This document shows, piece by piece, positions 1 to 8,459 of a stretch of 47,460 bases of DNA. The stretch is from Opitutia bacterium. Lineage in GTDB: Bacteria > Verrucomicrobiota > Verrucomicrobiia > Opitutales > Seribacteraceae. The notes beneath the pieces are model-generated. The model saw nothing but the letters and a program-made list of their open reading frames with translations. It made no database searches and was not told where the DNA came from. The translations under genes and the position numbers were made by a program. Numbering within the stretch: position 1 is the first letter of the stretch; the number at the start of each line of letters is the position of its first letter. The stretch lies in assembly GCA_002689665.1 (NCBI GenBank), contig NZEN01000079.1:1-47460 (forward strand). The letters run 5' to 3'.

Positions 1-73
<73 letters not shown>

Positions 74-88
74 AAATCGCGAATTGCA

Positions 89-118
89 GATAAAAACAAT
101 CTGAGGGGTGGAAGTCAA
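89..118 (-). promoter_or_regulatory. Putative sigma-70 promoter of tRNA-Asp
   Basis: On the minus strand a TTGACT -35 hexamer (113-118) is followed, after 17-18 bases, by TTTTAT/TTTATC (89-95) as the -10. The expected transcription start lies a few bases before the tRNA 5' end at 73, which is typical tRNA promoter geometry. This comes from sequence pattern alone. Confidence 0.5.
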
Positions 119-210
119 GATACAAGATTCCTTGAAATTTTGCCTACAATCACGATCGTTTTATCCGAAATTGACTTGGAGAACCTCGAATTTCATGCAG
201 TCTGTTTTTT

Positions 211-855
211 ATGAATAATTTGTGTGTGGAAAAGATGGAACTTGGACCGATAGCCACGAATGCATTTTTGTTATGGGAAGAAAATGGAAATGGAGAGGCT
301 GTGCTGATTGACGCACCTCCTTTTGCCCGTGAAACCGTACAGCAATTCCTGGACCGGGAAAAACTCAAGCTCAAGGGGATCTGGCTGACTCATGGCCATT
401 GGGATCATATGGGTGGAGTGGCCGACTTTGATACCGGTGATTTAGAAATCATTGGGCACAAGGATGATCAGATCATGTTTGAGCAGCCGGGAATTATGTC
501 GACTTTTGCGATCCCGGGGCTGGAATTAAAGCCGGTGCAAATTACCCGATGGGTGGAACATGGCGATCAATTAGATCTATGGGGTAGGGAAGTAGGCATT
601 CGCCATTGCCCGGGCCATTGTCCTGGGAATGTTGTTTTCTGGGTCAAGAAGGAGGGGCGGTGCTTTGTGGGTGATGTGATCTTTGCAGGTAGTGTAGGAC
701 GAAGTGATTTGCCGGGTGGGGATTTTGCAGTTCTCGAAAAATCGATCCGTGAAAGTATCTACACATTACCTGGAGAAACCATTCTGCACCCCGGGCATGG
801 AGAGGATACCCTGGTGGATCGGGAAAAAAGCTCCAATCCGTTTGTCCAGGCATAA
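211..855 (+). CDS. MBL-fold metallo-hydrolase (glyoxalase II-like)
   Basis: This is a 214-residue metallo-beta-lactamase-fold hydrolase. The metal-binding signature THGHWDH is at residues 60-66. Further ligand positions are seen in CPGHCPGN, in the GDVIFAGSVGRSD stretch (bridging Asp) and in HPGHGEDT near the C-terminus. This arrangement matches small glyoxalase II-like proteins that hydrolyse thioesters such as S-lactoylglutathione; the true substrate cannot be read from the sequence. There is no signal peptide, so it is probably cytoplasmic. The ATG at 211 has no clear Shine-Dalgarno. It is followed after 27 bases by the helicase gene on the same strand. Confidence 0.9.
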   Translation: MNNLCVEKMELGPIATNAFLLWEENGNGEAVLIDAPPFARETVQQFLDREKLKLKGIWLTHGHWDHMGGVADFDTGDLEIIGHKDDQIMFEQPGIMSTFAIPGLELKPVQITRWVEHGDQLDLWGREVGIRHCPGHCPGNVVFWVKKEGRCFVGDVIFAGSVGRSDLPGGDFAVLEKSIRESIYTLPGETILHPGHGEDTLVDREKSSNPFVQA

Positions 856-882
856 AAATTTCAATAACCTGACTGTAATTTT

Positions 883-2937
883 ATGATCAGGGTGCTGGGA
901 AGTGAAGAACCGATGGGTGTCGATGAAGCCAGCCTGGTGGAGAGTATTTTCGAGGATGGTGGTAGCCTGATGCAGGCACTCGATTTTGAACACCGGGCTG
1001 AACAGACGGAGATGGCGATGTCGGTGGTGGATGCTCTGCATGACGGGACTCATTTGTTATTCGAGGCAGGTACGGGAGTCGGAAAAAGTCTGGCTTATCT
1101 GATCCCATCCCTCATCCATGCGGTGCGTAACAAACGTCCCTGTGTAGTGGCCACCAATACAATCAATTTGCAGGAGCAGCTATTGGAAAAAGATATTCCC
1201 GCGGTAAGACAGGTTTTTGAATCAGATGAAAGATATCAATCTTTTGCGGATTTTAAATGTGCCCTTTTGGTGGGGAGGGCAAATTATCTCTGTTCGACCC
1301 GTTTACATCGAGCACTGAGCGGACAGTCCGATTTTCTCGATGGAGGGCAAAGGAAAGAACTGGAAAGGATTGCAGAGTGGGTGAGTGATGGTGCCGTCGA
1401 GGGAATCCGGCAGGAAATGTCTCCTCCTCCATCTGCGGTGGTATGGGATCAAGTGAATGCAGATTCGTCCCTTTGTTCAAACAAGAGATGCCATCCGGAT
1501 CATTGTTGCTATCGCCGAGCACGAGCCCGGGTAGAGGGAGCTAACTTGGTGATTGTAAATCACAGCTTGCTGTTTTCTTTGCTCGGTGCTGGTTTTGGTC
1601 CCGGGGATGACGAGGGTGGGGTTCTGTTTGCCGATGATTTTATTATTTTTGACGAGGCTCATGAGATGCCAGATGTGGCCAGTGATCATCTAGGTCTGTC
1701 GATCAGTTCCTGGGCTTTGGAGACTTTTTTGCGGAGGCTTTACAACCCGAGGCAGGGGAAGGGATTGCTGAAGTTGGCGGGTCGGTTATCTGATTTTGAG
1801 GCGGTGGAGAATGCAATCCAGGCGGTTGAAGATTTCTTTCAGTTTTTGCATGTGGAGAGTCTGGGACAAAAAGACCGATCCCGGTTGGTCGAAAAGGGGA
1901 GGCTGCCGATGGAGGTTTTCCCTCCTCTTAGCTTAGTTTTACGAAAACTTGTGGAATTGGGGGAGCTTTGTGAGGATGAAACTGCAAAACTCGAAATTAA
2001 GGATCAGGCGAAGCGGATGCAGTCTTATTTGCATGGGTTGTCGGAGGTTTTTGATCTGAAGAATCCAGACGCGGTCTATTGGATGGAGAGGACTGGGAAA
2101 AAGAATCAAATTATTCATCTGCGGAGTGCTCCTCTAAAGGTTGCCGAGATTTTACGGGAGGAACTTTTTGCCAAACAATCCTCTATTATTATGACCAGTG
2201 CGACCCTGACCCGAAAAGGAAAAGCGGATTCCTTCCGAAAAGAGGTGGGGGTGGATCAGGCGGAAGACCGGGTAGTAAAATCACCCTTTGATTATGAAAA
2301 TAACATGCAGGTTCGGATTATGTCTGACTTTCCCGAGCCTCAGGGCAGGAACCGGACATTGTACTTAAAATGTCTGGTGAAAGCGATTGATACAGCTGCC
2401 CGCTCGATGGAGGGAGGAACCCTCGTCTTGTTCACCAACTATGCGGATCTGGAGTATTGTTATCACAACCTTCGGGGGCCATGGTCTAAGCTCGGGCGGT
2501 CCGTGTATGCACAAGGACAGGGCTTTTCCCGATCTGAGCTACGGAATAAGATGGTGGAGGAGGGCGATGTTTTACTTCTGGGAGCGGAAAGTTTTTGGAA
2601 GGGGTTTGATGCCAAGGGTCCATGCTTGTCCCAGGTTATTTTGACACGGTTACCTTTTGAAAACCCTGGTCATCCGATCATGGAGGCTAAAACGGAAAGG
2701 TTGGAGTCGGAGGGAAAAAGTTCCTTTATGGAAATTACTATTCCCAAGGCGGTGATTCGTTTTCGACAGGGGATTGGTCGTTTGATTCGCTCGCATACGG
2801 ATGTTGGTGATTTATTGATCCTTGATTCCCGAATTTTGAACAAACGTTACGGTGCCCACTTTTTATCGGAATTGCCAAGCGGAGGCTATGAGTTAGAACA
2901 AATTGGTGAAATGATGGGGGAGGTGGGAACTGAGTAA
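883..2937 (+). CDS. dinG: DinG/Rad3-type ATP-dependent helicase
   Basis: This 684-residue superfamily 2 helicase belongs to the DinG/XPD group, which unwinds DNA 5'-to-3' during repair and at R-loops. The Walker A motif is EAGTGVGKS (about residues 61-69) and the Walker B box is FDEAH (about 256-260). Cysteines at NYLC, SLC, KRC and HCC, between Walker A and the DEAH box, are placed as expected for the family's 4Fe-4S cluster. Motif V/VI-like segments are SFWKGFDAKG and RFRQGIGRLIRS. No N-terminal exonuclease domain is present. An internal ATG at 913 is a possible alternative start. The family is clear; the choice between DinG and YoaA is not. Confidence 0.9.
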   Translation: MIRVLGSEEPMGVDEASLVESIFEDGGSLMQALDFEHRAEQTEMAMSVVDALHDGTHLLFEAGTGVGKSLAYLIPSLIHAVRNKRPCVVATNTINLQEQLLEKDIPAVRQVFESDERYQSFADFKCALLVGRANYLCSTRLHRALSGQSDFLDGGQRKELERIAEWVSDGAVEGIRQEMSPPPSAVVWDQVNADSSLCSNKRCHPDHCCYRRARARVEGANLVIVNHSLLFSLLGAGFGPGDDEGGVLFADDFIIFDEAHEMPDVASDHLGLSISSWALETFLRRLYNPRQGKGLLKLAGRLSDFEAVENAIQAVEDFFQFLHVESLGQKDRSRLVEKGRLPMEVFPPLSLVLRKLVELGELCEDETAKLEIKDQAKRMQSYLHGLSEVFDLKNPDAVYWMERTGKKNQIIHLRSAPLKVAEILREELFAKQSSIIMTSATLTRKGKADSFRKEVGVDQAEDRVVKSPFDYENNMQVRIMSDFPEPQGRNRTLYLKCLVKAIDTAARSMEGGTLVLFTNYADLEYCYHNLRGPWSKLGRSVYAQGQGFSRSELRNKMVEEGDVLLLGAESFWKGFDAKGPCLSQVILTRLPFENPGHPIMEAKTERLESEGKSSFMEITIPKAVIRFRQGIGRLIRSHTDVGDLLILDSRILNKRYGAHFLSELPSGGYELEQIGEMMGEVGTE

Positions 2938-2959
2938 AAGCGAACCAATTTATACTTTT

Positions 2960-2991
2960 GTCAATTGACTTCAGTAACAACTTTGTATCCT
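2960..2991 (+). promoter_or_regulatory. Possible promoter and 10-bp palindrome before the PP2C gene
   Basis: The 77-base gap after the helicase holds a perfect 10-base palindrome, GTCAATTGAC (2960-2969). It overlaps a TTGACT hexamer (2965-2970). TATCCT (2986-2991) follows after only 15 bases, which is short for a sigma-70 promoter. The palindrome could be an operator, but a 10-base palindrome can arise by chance. Confidence 0.25.
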
Positions 2992-3014
2992 AATAGTCAC
3001 ACGCCCATACTGAT

Positions 3015-3728
3015 ATGATCATTACTTCCCATGGACATAGTGATGTCGGCTTCGTTAGAGAAAACAACGAAGACTCTTTTCTTGTAGATGAAAGCAAGGG
3101 AATTTATTGCGTTGCTGATGGTGTCGGCGGTCTGCCTTTTGGCAACTTGGCCAGTCGCTTGGCGGTGAAATTGTTTGCGGCCATGATTCACAACCCTTCC
3201 GATTGTCTGACCCCTGAAGAATTGAGGCAGATATCCCATCGAGTGCACAAAGATGTGGTGGAGTGTGGCCATCTGGTCGGAGGTGAGAATGGGGTAGGTA
3301 CCACATTTTCGGGGATTCGTCTCTTATCGGACAGCTGCCTGTTTTCACATGTGGGAGATTCTTCCATCTTGTACAGTGACGGTTCCGGCCTGAAAAAAAT
3401 TTCAAAATGCCATACCCTGGGCGATGAATTAATCGAAAAGCATGGACCGGATGCAGCCAATGATATGCCTGAACACTATATGCACACGCTAACGCGCTGC
3501 ATGGGGCAGGATATTGACTTTGAAGTGGATATCGGAGAGCAGAAACTCTCTCCCGGTGATCAATTGATTATTTGCTCCGATGGGATAACGAACATGGTTG
3601 AGTTAGAGGAAATCAATCAAATGATGATAGATCTGGAGCCTAAGGATTTTATCCATTCATTGATTGATGCTGCGAACCAAAACGGTGGAGTTGACAACTC
3701 AACCGCCGTGACCATTCGCATTTCCTAA
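3015..3728 (+). CDS. PP2C-family protein serine/threonine phosphatase
   Basis: This 237-residue protein is a PPM/PP2C phosphatase (PrpC/Stp type), an Mg/Mn-dependent enzyme that removes phosphate from Ser/Thr residues. The motifs appear in the family order: SDVGFVRENNEDSF near the N-terminus, VADGVGG (metal-binding Asp), HVGDSSILY, IICSDGITNMV and GGVDNSTAVTIRI at the C-terminus. There are no membrane segments or extra domains, so it is a minimal soluble phosphatase. No Hanks-type kinase lies next to it in the window. A TPR gene follows 13 bases after its stop and may be co-transcribed. Confidence 0.92.
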   Translation: MIITSHGHSDVGFVRENNEDSFLVDESKGIYCVADGVGGLPFGNLASRLAVKLFAAMIHNPSDCLTPEELRQISHRVHKDVVECGHLVGGENGVGTTFSGIRLLSDSCLFSHVGDSSILYSDGSGLKKISKCHTLGDELIEKHGPDAANDMPEHYMHTLTRCMGQDIDFEVDIGEQKLSPGDQLIICSDGITNMVELEEINQMMIDLEPKDFIHSLIDAANQNGGVDNSTAVTIRIS

Positions 3729-3741
3729 TCCGCAATCCGCA

Positions 3742-4062
3742 ATGACCGATAAAATTTCGGCCCTGCAGGAAAAGCTCGCTTCAAATCCTGGTCAAGTTTT
3801 TCACCGATACAGCCTGGCTCAGGCATACTACGAAAATAAGCAGCTACATGAGGCTTGTGGTGAATTCGAAAAATGCCTTGAAGCGAAACCGGATTGGATG
3901 ATGGCGGCTCTGTTTTTGGGCAAAGCCTACTTAGAGGACGAAAACAGAGAAAGAGCCAAAGTATATTTGGAACGGGCCCTGTCCTTGGCCGAAGACCAAA
4001 ACCATGATGATCCAGCTGAGGAAGCAACCAAGCTTTTGACGGAATGCAGTCGTCCCGGCTAA
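3742..4062 (+). CDS. Small TPR-repeat protein
   Basis: This 106-residue protein consists mostly of tetratricopeptide helices. Recognisable TPR signatures are around FHRYSLAQAYYENKQLHEACGEFEKCL-type spacing (residues 20-50), and the following AALFLGKAYLEDENRERAKVYLERAL repeat (about 52-80). TPRs act as protein-binding scaffolds. The partner is unknown; the upstream phosphatase, 13 bases away, and the downstream MurJ gene are only positional candidates. It has no signal peptide or membrane segment. Confidence 0.75.
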   Translation: MTDKISALQEKLASNPGQVFHRYSLAQAYYENKQLHEACGEFEKCLEAKPDWMMAALFLGKAYLEDENRERAKVYLERALSLAEDQNHDDPAEEATKLLTECSRPG

Positions 4063-4089
4063 CTCCTTGTTTACTTTAGTCTGGGGTCG

Positions 4090-5634
4090 ATGGGGAAATT
4101 AATCGGGCGGTTATCTCTGGTCAGTTCCCTGACTTTATTGTCCCGCATTCTTGGATTGGGAAGAGATGTACTTTTTTTTAGTTGTTTTGGGGCTTCGCTT
4201 ATTGGAGAGGCCTTCATCCTTGCCTTTACCTTTCCCAATCTTTTTCGACGAATGTTGGGAGAGGGGACCCTAAGTTCGGCCTTTATCCCTGTTTTTACTG
4301 ACACACTTAAAGTAAAATCCAAAGAGAAAGCCCTTTTTTTACTCAATCAAGTGACTTCCCGCCTGTTTGTTTTTTTGGGGTTGGCGAGTCTCGTCGTTTG
4401 TGTGGTGTCCTATTTTACAAGCGGCTCAGCGTTCCTGAATCAGGCCAAGTGGGTGGAAGGATTGTTTCTGAATAGTATATCTTTCGGGTATGTGGTGCTG
4501 ATTTGTGGTTCTGCTATTTTAGTGGGTGCCCTGAACAGCACGGGCCGATTTTTTGAGGGAGCGTTTTCCCCGGTGATTTTAAATTTATTTATGATTATTT
4601 CGATGATCGCAGGAAAGTTCATTTTTGGTTTAGAATTAAGAGAATTGGCAATGGCCTTGTGCGTAAGTGTTTTGCTTGCCGGGGTTGTTCAATTATTGCT
4701 TCCATGGTTAAAGCTGAGAAGCTCGCTTACTTGGAAATTCAGCCTGACACTGTCAGCTTCTGCTGAGATGGAGCAGATAAAATCACTCTTCTGGGTGGGA
4801 GCTCTGGGGGCGGCAGTTGGGCAAATCAATATCCTTGTTTCGAGATTTTTCGCTTATTCTCTCGATGAAAGTGGGGGGCTCTCTTACTTATTTTTGTCGT
4901 CCCGATTGGTCGAACTGCCGCTGGGTGTTTTTGCCATTGCTATCACTACTGTGTTCTTTCCAGAAATGGCAAGGGCGGTGAGCGGGAATGACCGGAAAAA
5001 ATTTTTAGAATCGGTGCATCGTGGTTTGCGGTTAACGGCGGGCATTACAATACCGGCTGCGGTGGGCTTAGCGATTCTGGCTGAACCAATTCTGACCACT
5101 CTGTTCCAATGGGGTGAATTCGGGAAAGAGGCAGTAATGGATGCCTCTGAAATTTTACTTATTGCCAGTGCGGGCCTTCCTTTTTACGCGATTTCCACCT
5201 TTTTGGTAAAAGTATATCATTCCAAGAAGAAGATGAATTTACCTTTGCAGGCGGCAGTAATCAGTCTTTCAGCTAATCTCTTTTTTAGTCTGTTTTTGAT
5301 TGGAGAGTACCAAGTGCATGGGCTCGCCTGGGCAAATGTACTGGCAGCCATGATGCAGACTTTGTATCTAGTTTTTCGTTTGGAAGAGATTTCTTTTAAA
5401 ACTCTACTGGCAAAGCAACCCTTGCACCTCTTTTCAATTTTGCTTTCGGCGGCAAGCATGGCTTTGGTTATCTGGCTCTTGCGACAAAATCTCTTTATTC
5501 CAAGTAACAAAATAGAAAATTTGTTGTATCTATTTATGACAATTCCAGCTGGAGTGATCACATATGGAATCGTCCTTTTGGTTTTCAGGTTTCCTGAATC
5601 GAATAAAATAGTACAAAAGATTATTTCCCGCTAG
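4090..5634 (+). CDS. murJ: Lipid II flippase MurJ (MviN family)
   Basis: This 514-residue polytopic membrane protein has about 14 hydrophobic segments. It begins with the family N-terminus (SLVSSLTLLSRILGLGRDV) and contains FRRMLGEGTLSSAFIPVF, which is characteristic of MurJ/MviN. MurJ flips lipid-linked peptidoglycan precursors across the inner membrane and belongs to the MOP exporter superfamily. The length matches the family. The ATG at 4090 has no strong Shine-Dalgarno. It is on the same strand as the TPR gene 27 bases upstream and the pseudopilin cluster downstream. Confidence 0.95.
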   Translation: MGKLIGRLSLVSSLTLLSRILGLGRDVLFFSCFGASLIGEAFILAFTFPNLFRRMLGEGTLSSAFIPVFTDTLKVKSKEKALFLLNQVTSRLFVFLGLASLVVCVVSYFTSGSAFLNQAKWVEGLFLNSISFGYVVLICGSAILVGALNSTGRFFEGAFSPVILNLFMIISMIAGKFIFGLELRELAMALCVSVLLAGVVQLLLPWLKLRSSLTWKFSLTLSASAEMEQIKSLFWVGALGAAVGQINILVSRFFAYSLDESGGLSYLFLSSRLVELPLGVFAIAITTVFFPEMARAVSGNDRKKFLESVHRGLRLTAGITIPAAVGLAILAEPILTTLFQWGEFGKEAVMDASEILLIASAGLPFYAISTFLVKVYHSKKKMNLPLQAAVISLSANLFFSLFLIGEYQVHGLAWANVLAAMMQTLYLVFRLEEISFKTLLAKQPLHLFSILLSAASMALVIWLLRQNLFIPSNKIENLLYLFMTIPAGVITYGIVLLVFRFPESNKIVQKIISR

Positions 5635-5694
5635 AAAGCGGTGGGCACGAAATCATTGACAAAGCGGTGGGTTTTTAAGAATCTTCGATTTAGT

Positions 5695-6315
5695 ATGAAT
5701 CAATCTAGCGATAAGGTTCGAGGGTTTACTCTGATGGAATTGATGGCGGTATTAGTTATCATCGGAATTCTTTTCGGGATCATTTTTACGGGGGCCAGTT
5801 ATCTTTTCAGTGCACAGGAGGATAAGAAGGCAAATGCTGAGGTTGAGACTATTGCCTTGGCTTTGAAACAGTTTCATTCTGAGCATGGAGATTACCCTAT
5901 TGCCTCGGTCTCTCAGACGGAAGAGCAACGCGGGAAAATTCTATTTATGTCTTTGTCGGGTTGGCTAGATGCTTCCGGAAACGAAATTGAAAAAGATCTC
6001 AGAGGAAAATCATTTTTGCCATCCGATAGCTATGCTCTTGGACAGGTTGATGGTGATGATATCGAGACGGTTACTCTTACTGGAGATCAATTATTGGGAG
6101 ACATTGGTAAGGATGAGGAGATCTTTTTGATCGATCCCTGGTCAACAGCTTATGTCTATGAATATCCTCGCTCCGATGGGCACACAGGGTACTTACTTTA
6201 TAGCAAGGGCCCTGACGGGCAGTCGTCTTATTTTACAACTGAACTTACGAGTACTCCTGAAAAACAGTCGATTGATGAAGATAATATTCCCGCACATGAA
6301 CCAGGGAAGTGGTAA
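5695..6315 (+). CDS. Type II secretion/pilin-like pseudopilin, GspG-like
   Basis: This is a prepilin with the class III signal RGFTLMELMAVLVIIGILFG: cleavage after Gly, then Phe+1 and Glu+5 of the mature protein, followed by a hydrophobic helix. The C-terminal part has DPWSTAYVYEYP and YLLYSKGPDG. These resemble the DPWG...Y and S-GPDG region of major pseudopilins (GspG), which carries the calcium site. The frame is open from a GTG at 5641. I prefer the ATG at 5695 because it gives a short basic leader. It is the first of four pseudopilin genes in a row. Confidence 0.85.
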   Translation: MNQSSDKVRGFTLMELMAVLVIIGILFGIIFTGASYLFSAQEDKKANAEVETIALALKQFHSEHGDYPIASVSQTEEQRGKILFMSLSGWLDASGNEIEKDLRGKSFLPSDSYALGQVDGDDIETVTLTGDQLLGDIGKDEEIFLIDPWSTAYVYEYPRSDGHTGYLLYSKGPDGQSSYFTTELTSTPEKQSIDEDNIPAHEPGKW

Positions 6316-6336
6316 GGGCTTTCCTGAATTAGTATT

Positions 6337-7005
6337 ATGAAAAATAAAAACACCAAAGGTTTTACACTTATTGAATTGCTTGTCGTAATTGCGATCCTGG
6401 GCGTATTAATGGGATTAATTGGACCCAAGGTTTTTGATCTTCTCAGTGGATCTAAAGGGACGAAAACCCAGGCGATTTTTAAGTCGTGGGTGACCCAACT
6501 CTACCAATACAAAGAGTACTACAAATACTTTCCTCCATTCTTACTGGAAAATGAAGAGGGGGAACCCATTTTACTCACAGATGATGAGTCCCATGCCGCT
6601 TTCATTGGAGCCTTGAAAGGCATGCAATGGGATGTCGGAAGTCAATCTTGGTCAAAATTAGATGACGACATGCTCAGAGAAAATAAAAAGTCGAGGCAGT
6701 TTCATTCCTTCACCGAAGACGAGTTTGGAGAAGATGGATATCTGGCCGATGCATGGGGCGGGCGAAATATCCAGATTGTGGTAGATCAGGATGGAGATGG
6801 ATTGATCGAATTGTCTTCCGAAGTGGTGAATGAAATAAAAGAAGCACTGAAAAGTGACTACGACAGCGAGGTTGTCGAAGAAGCCGCCGAAAAATTTAGA
6901 GTAATCCGGGATAAAGTCGGAATTTTCGTGCTCGAGGATAAAACCGGAGAGTTTGATTCTGAGAATGTATTTTCCTGGGACATCCAGAAGTTTCTCGCGG
7001 AATAA
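6337..7005 (+). CDS. Type IV pilin-like pseudopilin
   Basis: This 222-residue prepilin begins with the processing site KGFTLIELLVVIAILG (Glu+5 present) and the usual hydrophobic N-terminal helix. The rest is a hydrophilic, acidic globular domain. ADAWGG is followed by VDQDGDGLIE, which looks like a DxDxDG calcium-binding loop and partly recalls GspG. It would be processed by a prepilin peptidase and assembled into a short pseudopilus. It starts 21 bases after the preceding pseudopilin gene and ends 18 bases before the next. Confidence 0.85.
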   Translation: MKNKNTKGFTLIELLVVIAILGVLMGLIGPKVFDLLSGSKGTKTQAIFKSWVTQLYQYKEYYKYFPPFLLENEEGEPILLTDDESHAAFIGALKGMQWDVGSQSWSKLDDDMLRENKKSRQFHSFTEDEFGEDGYLADAWGGRNIQIVVDQDGDGLIELSSEVVNEIKEALKSDYDSEVVEEAAEKFRVIRDKVGIFVLEDKTGEFDSENVFSWDIQKFLAE

Positions 7006-7023
7006 TCTTTTTCAAATTTACCG

Positions 7024-7716
7024 ATGATTCGCCGTTCTCAGGGATTTACGCTGATGGAACTACTCGTCGTGTTGGCAGTGATGGGGGTGATGATGGGATT
7101 GATTGGTTTCACCCTCCTGGGAGGTGGTGGAAATGAATTGGGTGCCGCTCAACGAGAACTTTTGGGGATGGTTCAAAAAGCCCGAGCCCAGTCGGCTCTG
7201 AGTGGAAGAGAGACCCGGTTGCTTGTATGGAATGATCCTGAAGATGAAGATAAATATCATCGCTACCTCGAAATCGTGACCAAGGATGCCAACCAGAGTG
7301 AGAGTTGGGTAGTCGCCGGAGAGGGATTCTTTTTAACCGATGGAGTATACCTCGTTCCGAATGATGAAAGTCTTTCGGTACAATCGGATGACTGGCGGGA
7401 AGATGCTTTTTCAATTTGGAGTCATGATGATGGTGAAGAGTTTAAGCTTAATCCTGCCTTCAAAGGTATGAGGAAAGAAGGAGGCTCTGAAGATTTTATT
7501 TACATGGCGTTCAACGGATCAGGGAATTTGATCTGCCGGGAGGACAGCAGCGGAGTTCTTCAGCCTCCTAAATTAGTTCTTGCCGTCGGAGAGCCAAATC
7601 CTGCTGATGAAAATAAGGCTCTACGGTTTAATGATGCGAATTCGATAGCCGGAATCCTGATGAGAAGATTTGGAGGTTTTGCGATACTCGATGTGAACGA
7701 CTTTATCCGGCCTTGA
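7024..7716 (+). CDS. Pseudopilin, GspH-like
   Basis: This is a 230-residue prepilin with a short leader and the cleavage motif QGFTLMELLVVLAVMGVMMG. The domain after the helix starts with AQRELLGMVQKARAQSALSGRETRLLVW. This pattern is common in minor pseudopilins of the GspH/FimT type, where a helix leads into a strand-rich domain. Assignment to GspH rests on this local pattern only. The next gene's TTG candidate start overlaps its stop codon, which points to translational coupling. Confidence 0.82.
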   Translation: MIRRSQGFTLMELLVVLAVMGVMMGLIGFTLLGGGGNELGAAQRELLGMVQKARAQSALSGRETRLLVWNDPEDEDKYHRYLEIVTKDANQSESWVVAGEGFFLTDGVYLVPNDESLSVQSDDWREDAFSIWSHDDGEEFKLNPAFKGMRKEGGSEDFIYMAFNGSGNLICREDSSGVLQPPKLVLAVGEPNPADENKALRFNDANSIAGILMRRFGGFAILDVNDFIRP

Positions 7717-7721
7717 AGCAA

Positions 7722-8444
7722 ATGAATACTAGATTAAAAAAAGGATTCACTCTCATCGAAGTAGTGATCGCTCTGGCTGTTTTTGCTTTTCTAATAGGTG
7801 GATTACTTGGCTTTTTGCCATGGAGCGTGGAAGGAGTAAGTAAAGTCAGGGAACAGGACACTGCATATGGGTTGGTTGATGGCATACAAATAGAGTTGGA
7901 AAGAATGGGGTTTTCTTTGGTGGGTGCTGGTACTCATCGGCTTGCGGGTATGTATAGTGCCTTTGATTCGCCACGTGAGTCAGGCACGAAATTGGATCTA
8001 TTGCTGGTTGCACGAAGGTCGGGGGGGCAGGTAGCTTTCGAGCAGGTGGTGGAAGAGGCGTCACTTGCCGAGATGAATAGCGATCAATTAGAGGAAGGGG
8101 CGAATCAAGATCTTCTGACAAAAGAAACTGGTGGAGTTGTTTATTTTAACCTGACAGAAAACCAGGAGCCTGTTTCCCTGGTTGGTTTTGATGACAGTCA
8201 GAAAGAAATTTACCCGTATTCAACCCGATGGATTCCAGAGGAGGAAAGATATTTCCTGATTAAATGTTCGCAGTTTCCTCTGGAGCATCGACATCAACAT
8301 CACCCAAGTAATGGTTTTCTCGCCTTGCAAGTTGATGTACAGTGGCCTTACAAGGTGCCTGACCCCTCGTCAGATGGTGGGTTTCGCCGAATTCCGATGA
8401 AATACCGCAATCACTTTAGGTTACCGATGGCGATCACCCGCTAG
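7722..8444 (+). CDS. Minor pseudopilin (prepilin N-terminal methylation motif)
   Basis: This is the fourth prepilin of the cluster, with KKGFTLIEVVIALAVFAFLIGG as the processing site and helix (Glu+5 retained). The IEVVIALAVFA style resembles minor pseudopilins of the GspI/GspJ or PilV type. The soluble part is not recognisable to me. ATG 7722 gives a short basic leader. A TTG at 7713 overlaps the upstream stop and is the alternative start. MenA starts 15 bases later, on the same strand. Confidence 0.8.
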   Translation: MNTRLKKGFTLIEVVIALAVFAFLIGGLLGFLPWSVEGVSKVREQDTAYGLVDGIQIELERMGFSLVGAGTHRLAGMYSAFDSPRESGTKLDLLLVARRSGGQVAFEQVVEEASLAEMNSDQLEEGANQDLLTKETGGVVYFNLTENQEPVSLVGFDDSQKEIYPYSTRWIPEEERYFLIKCSQFPLEHRHQHHPSNGFLALQVDVQWPYKVPDPSSDGGFRRIPMKYRNHFRLPMAITR

Positions 8445-8459
8445 GGTTCTTTATTTTTA

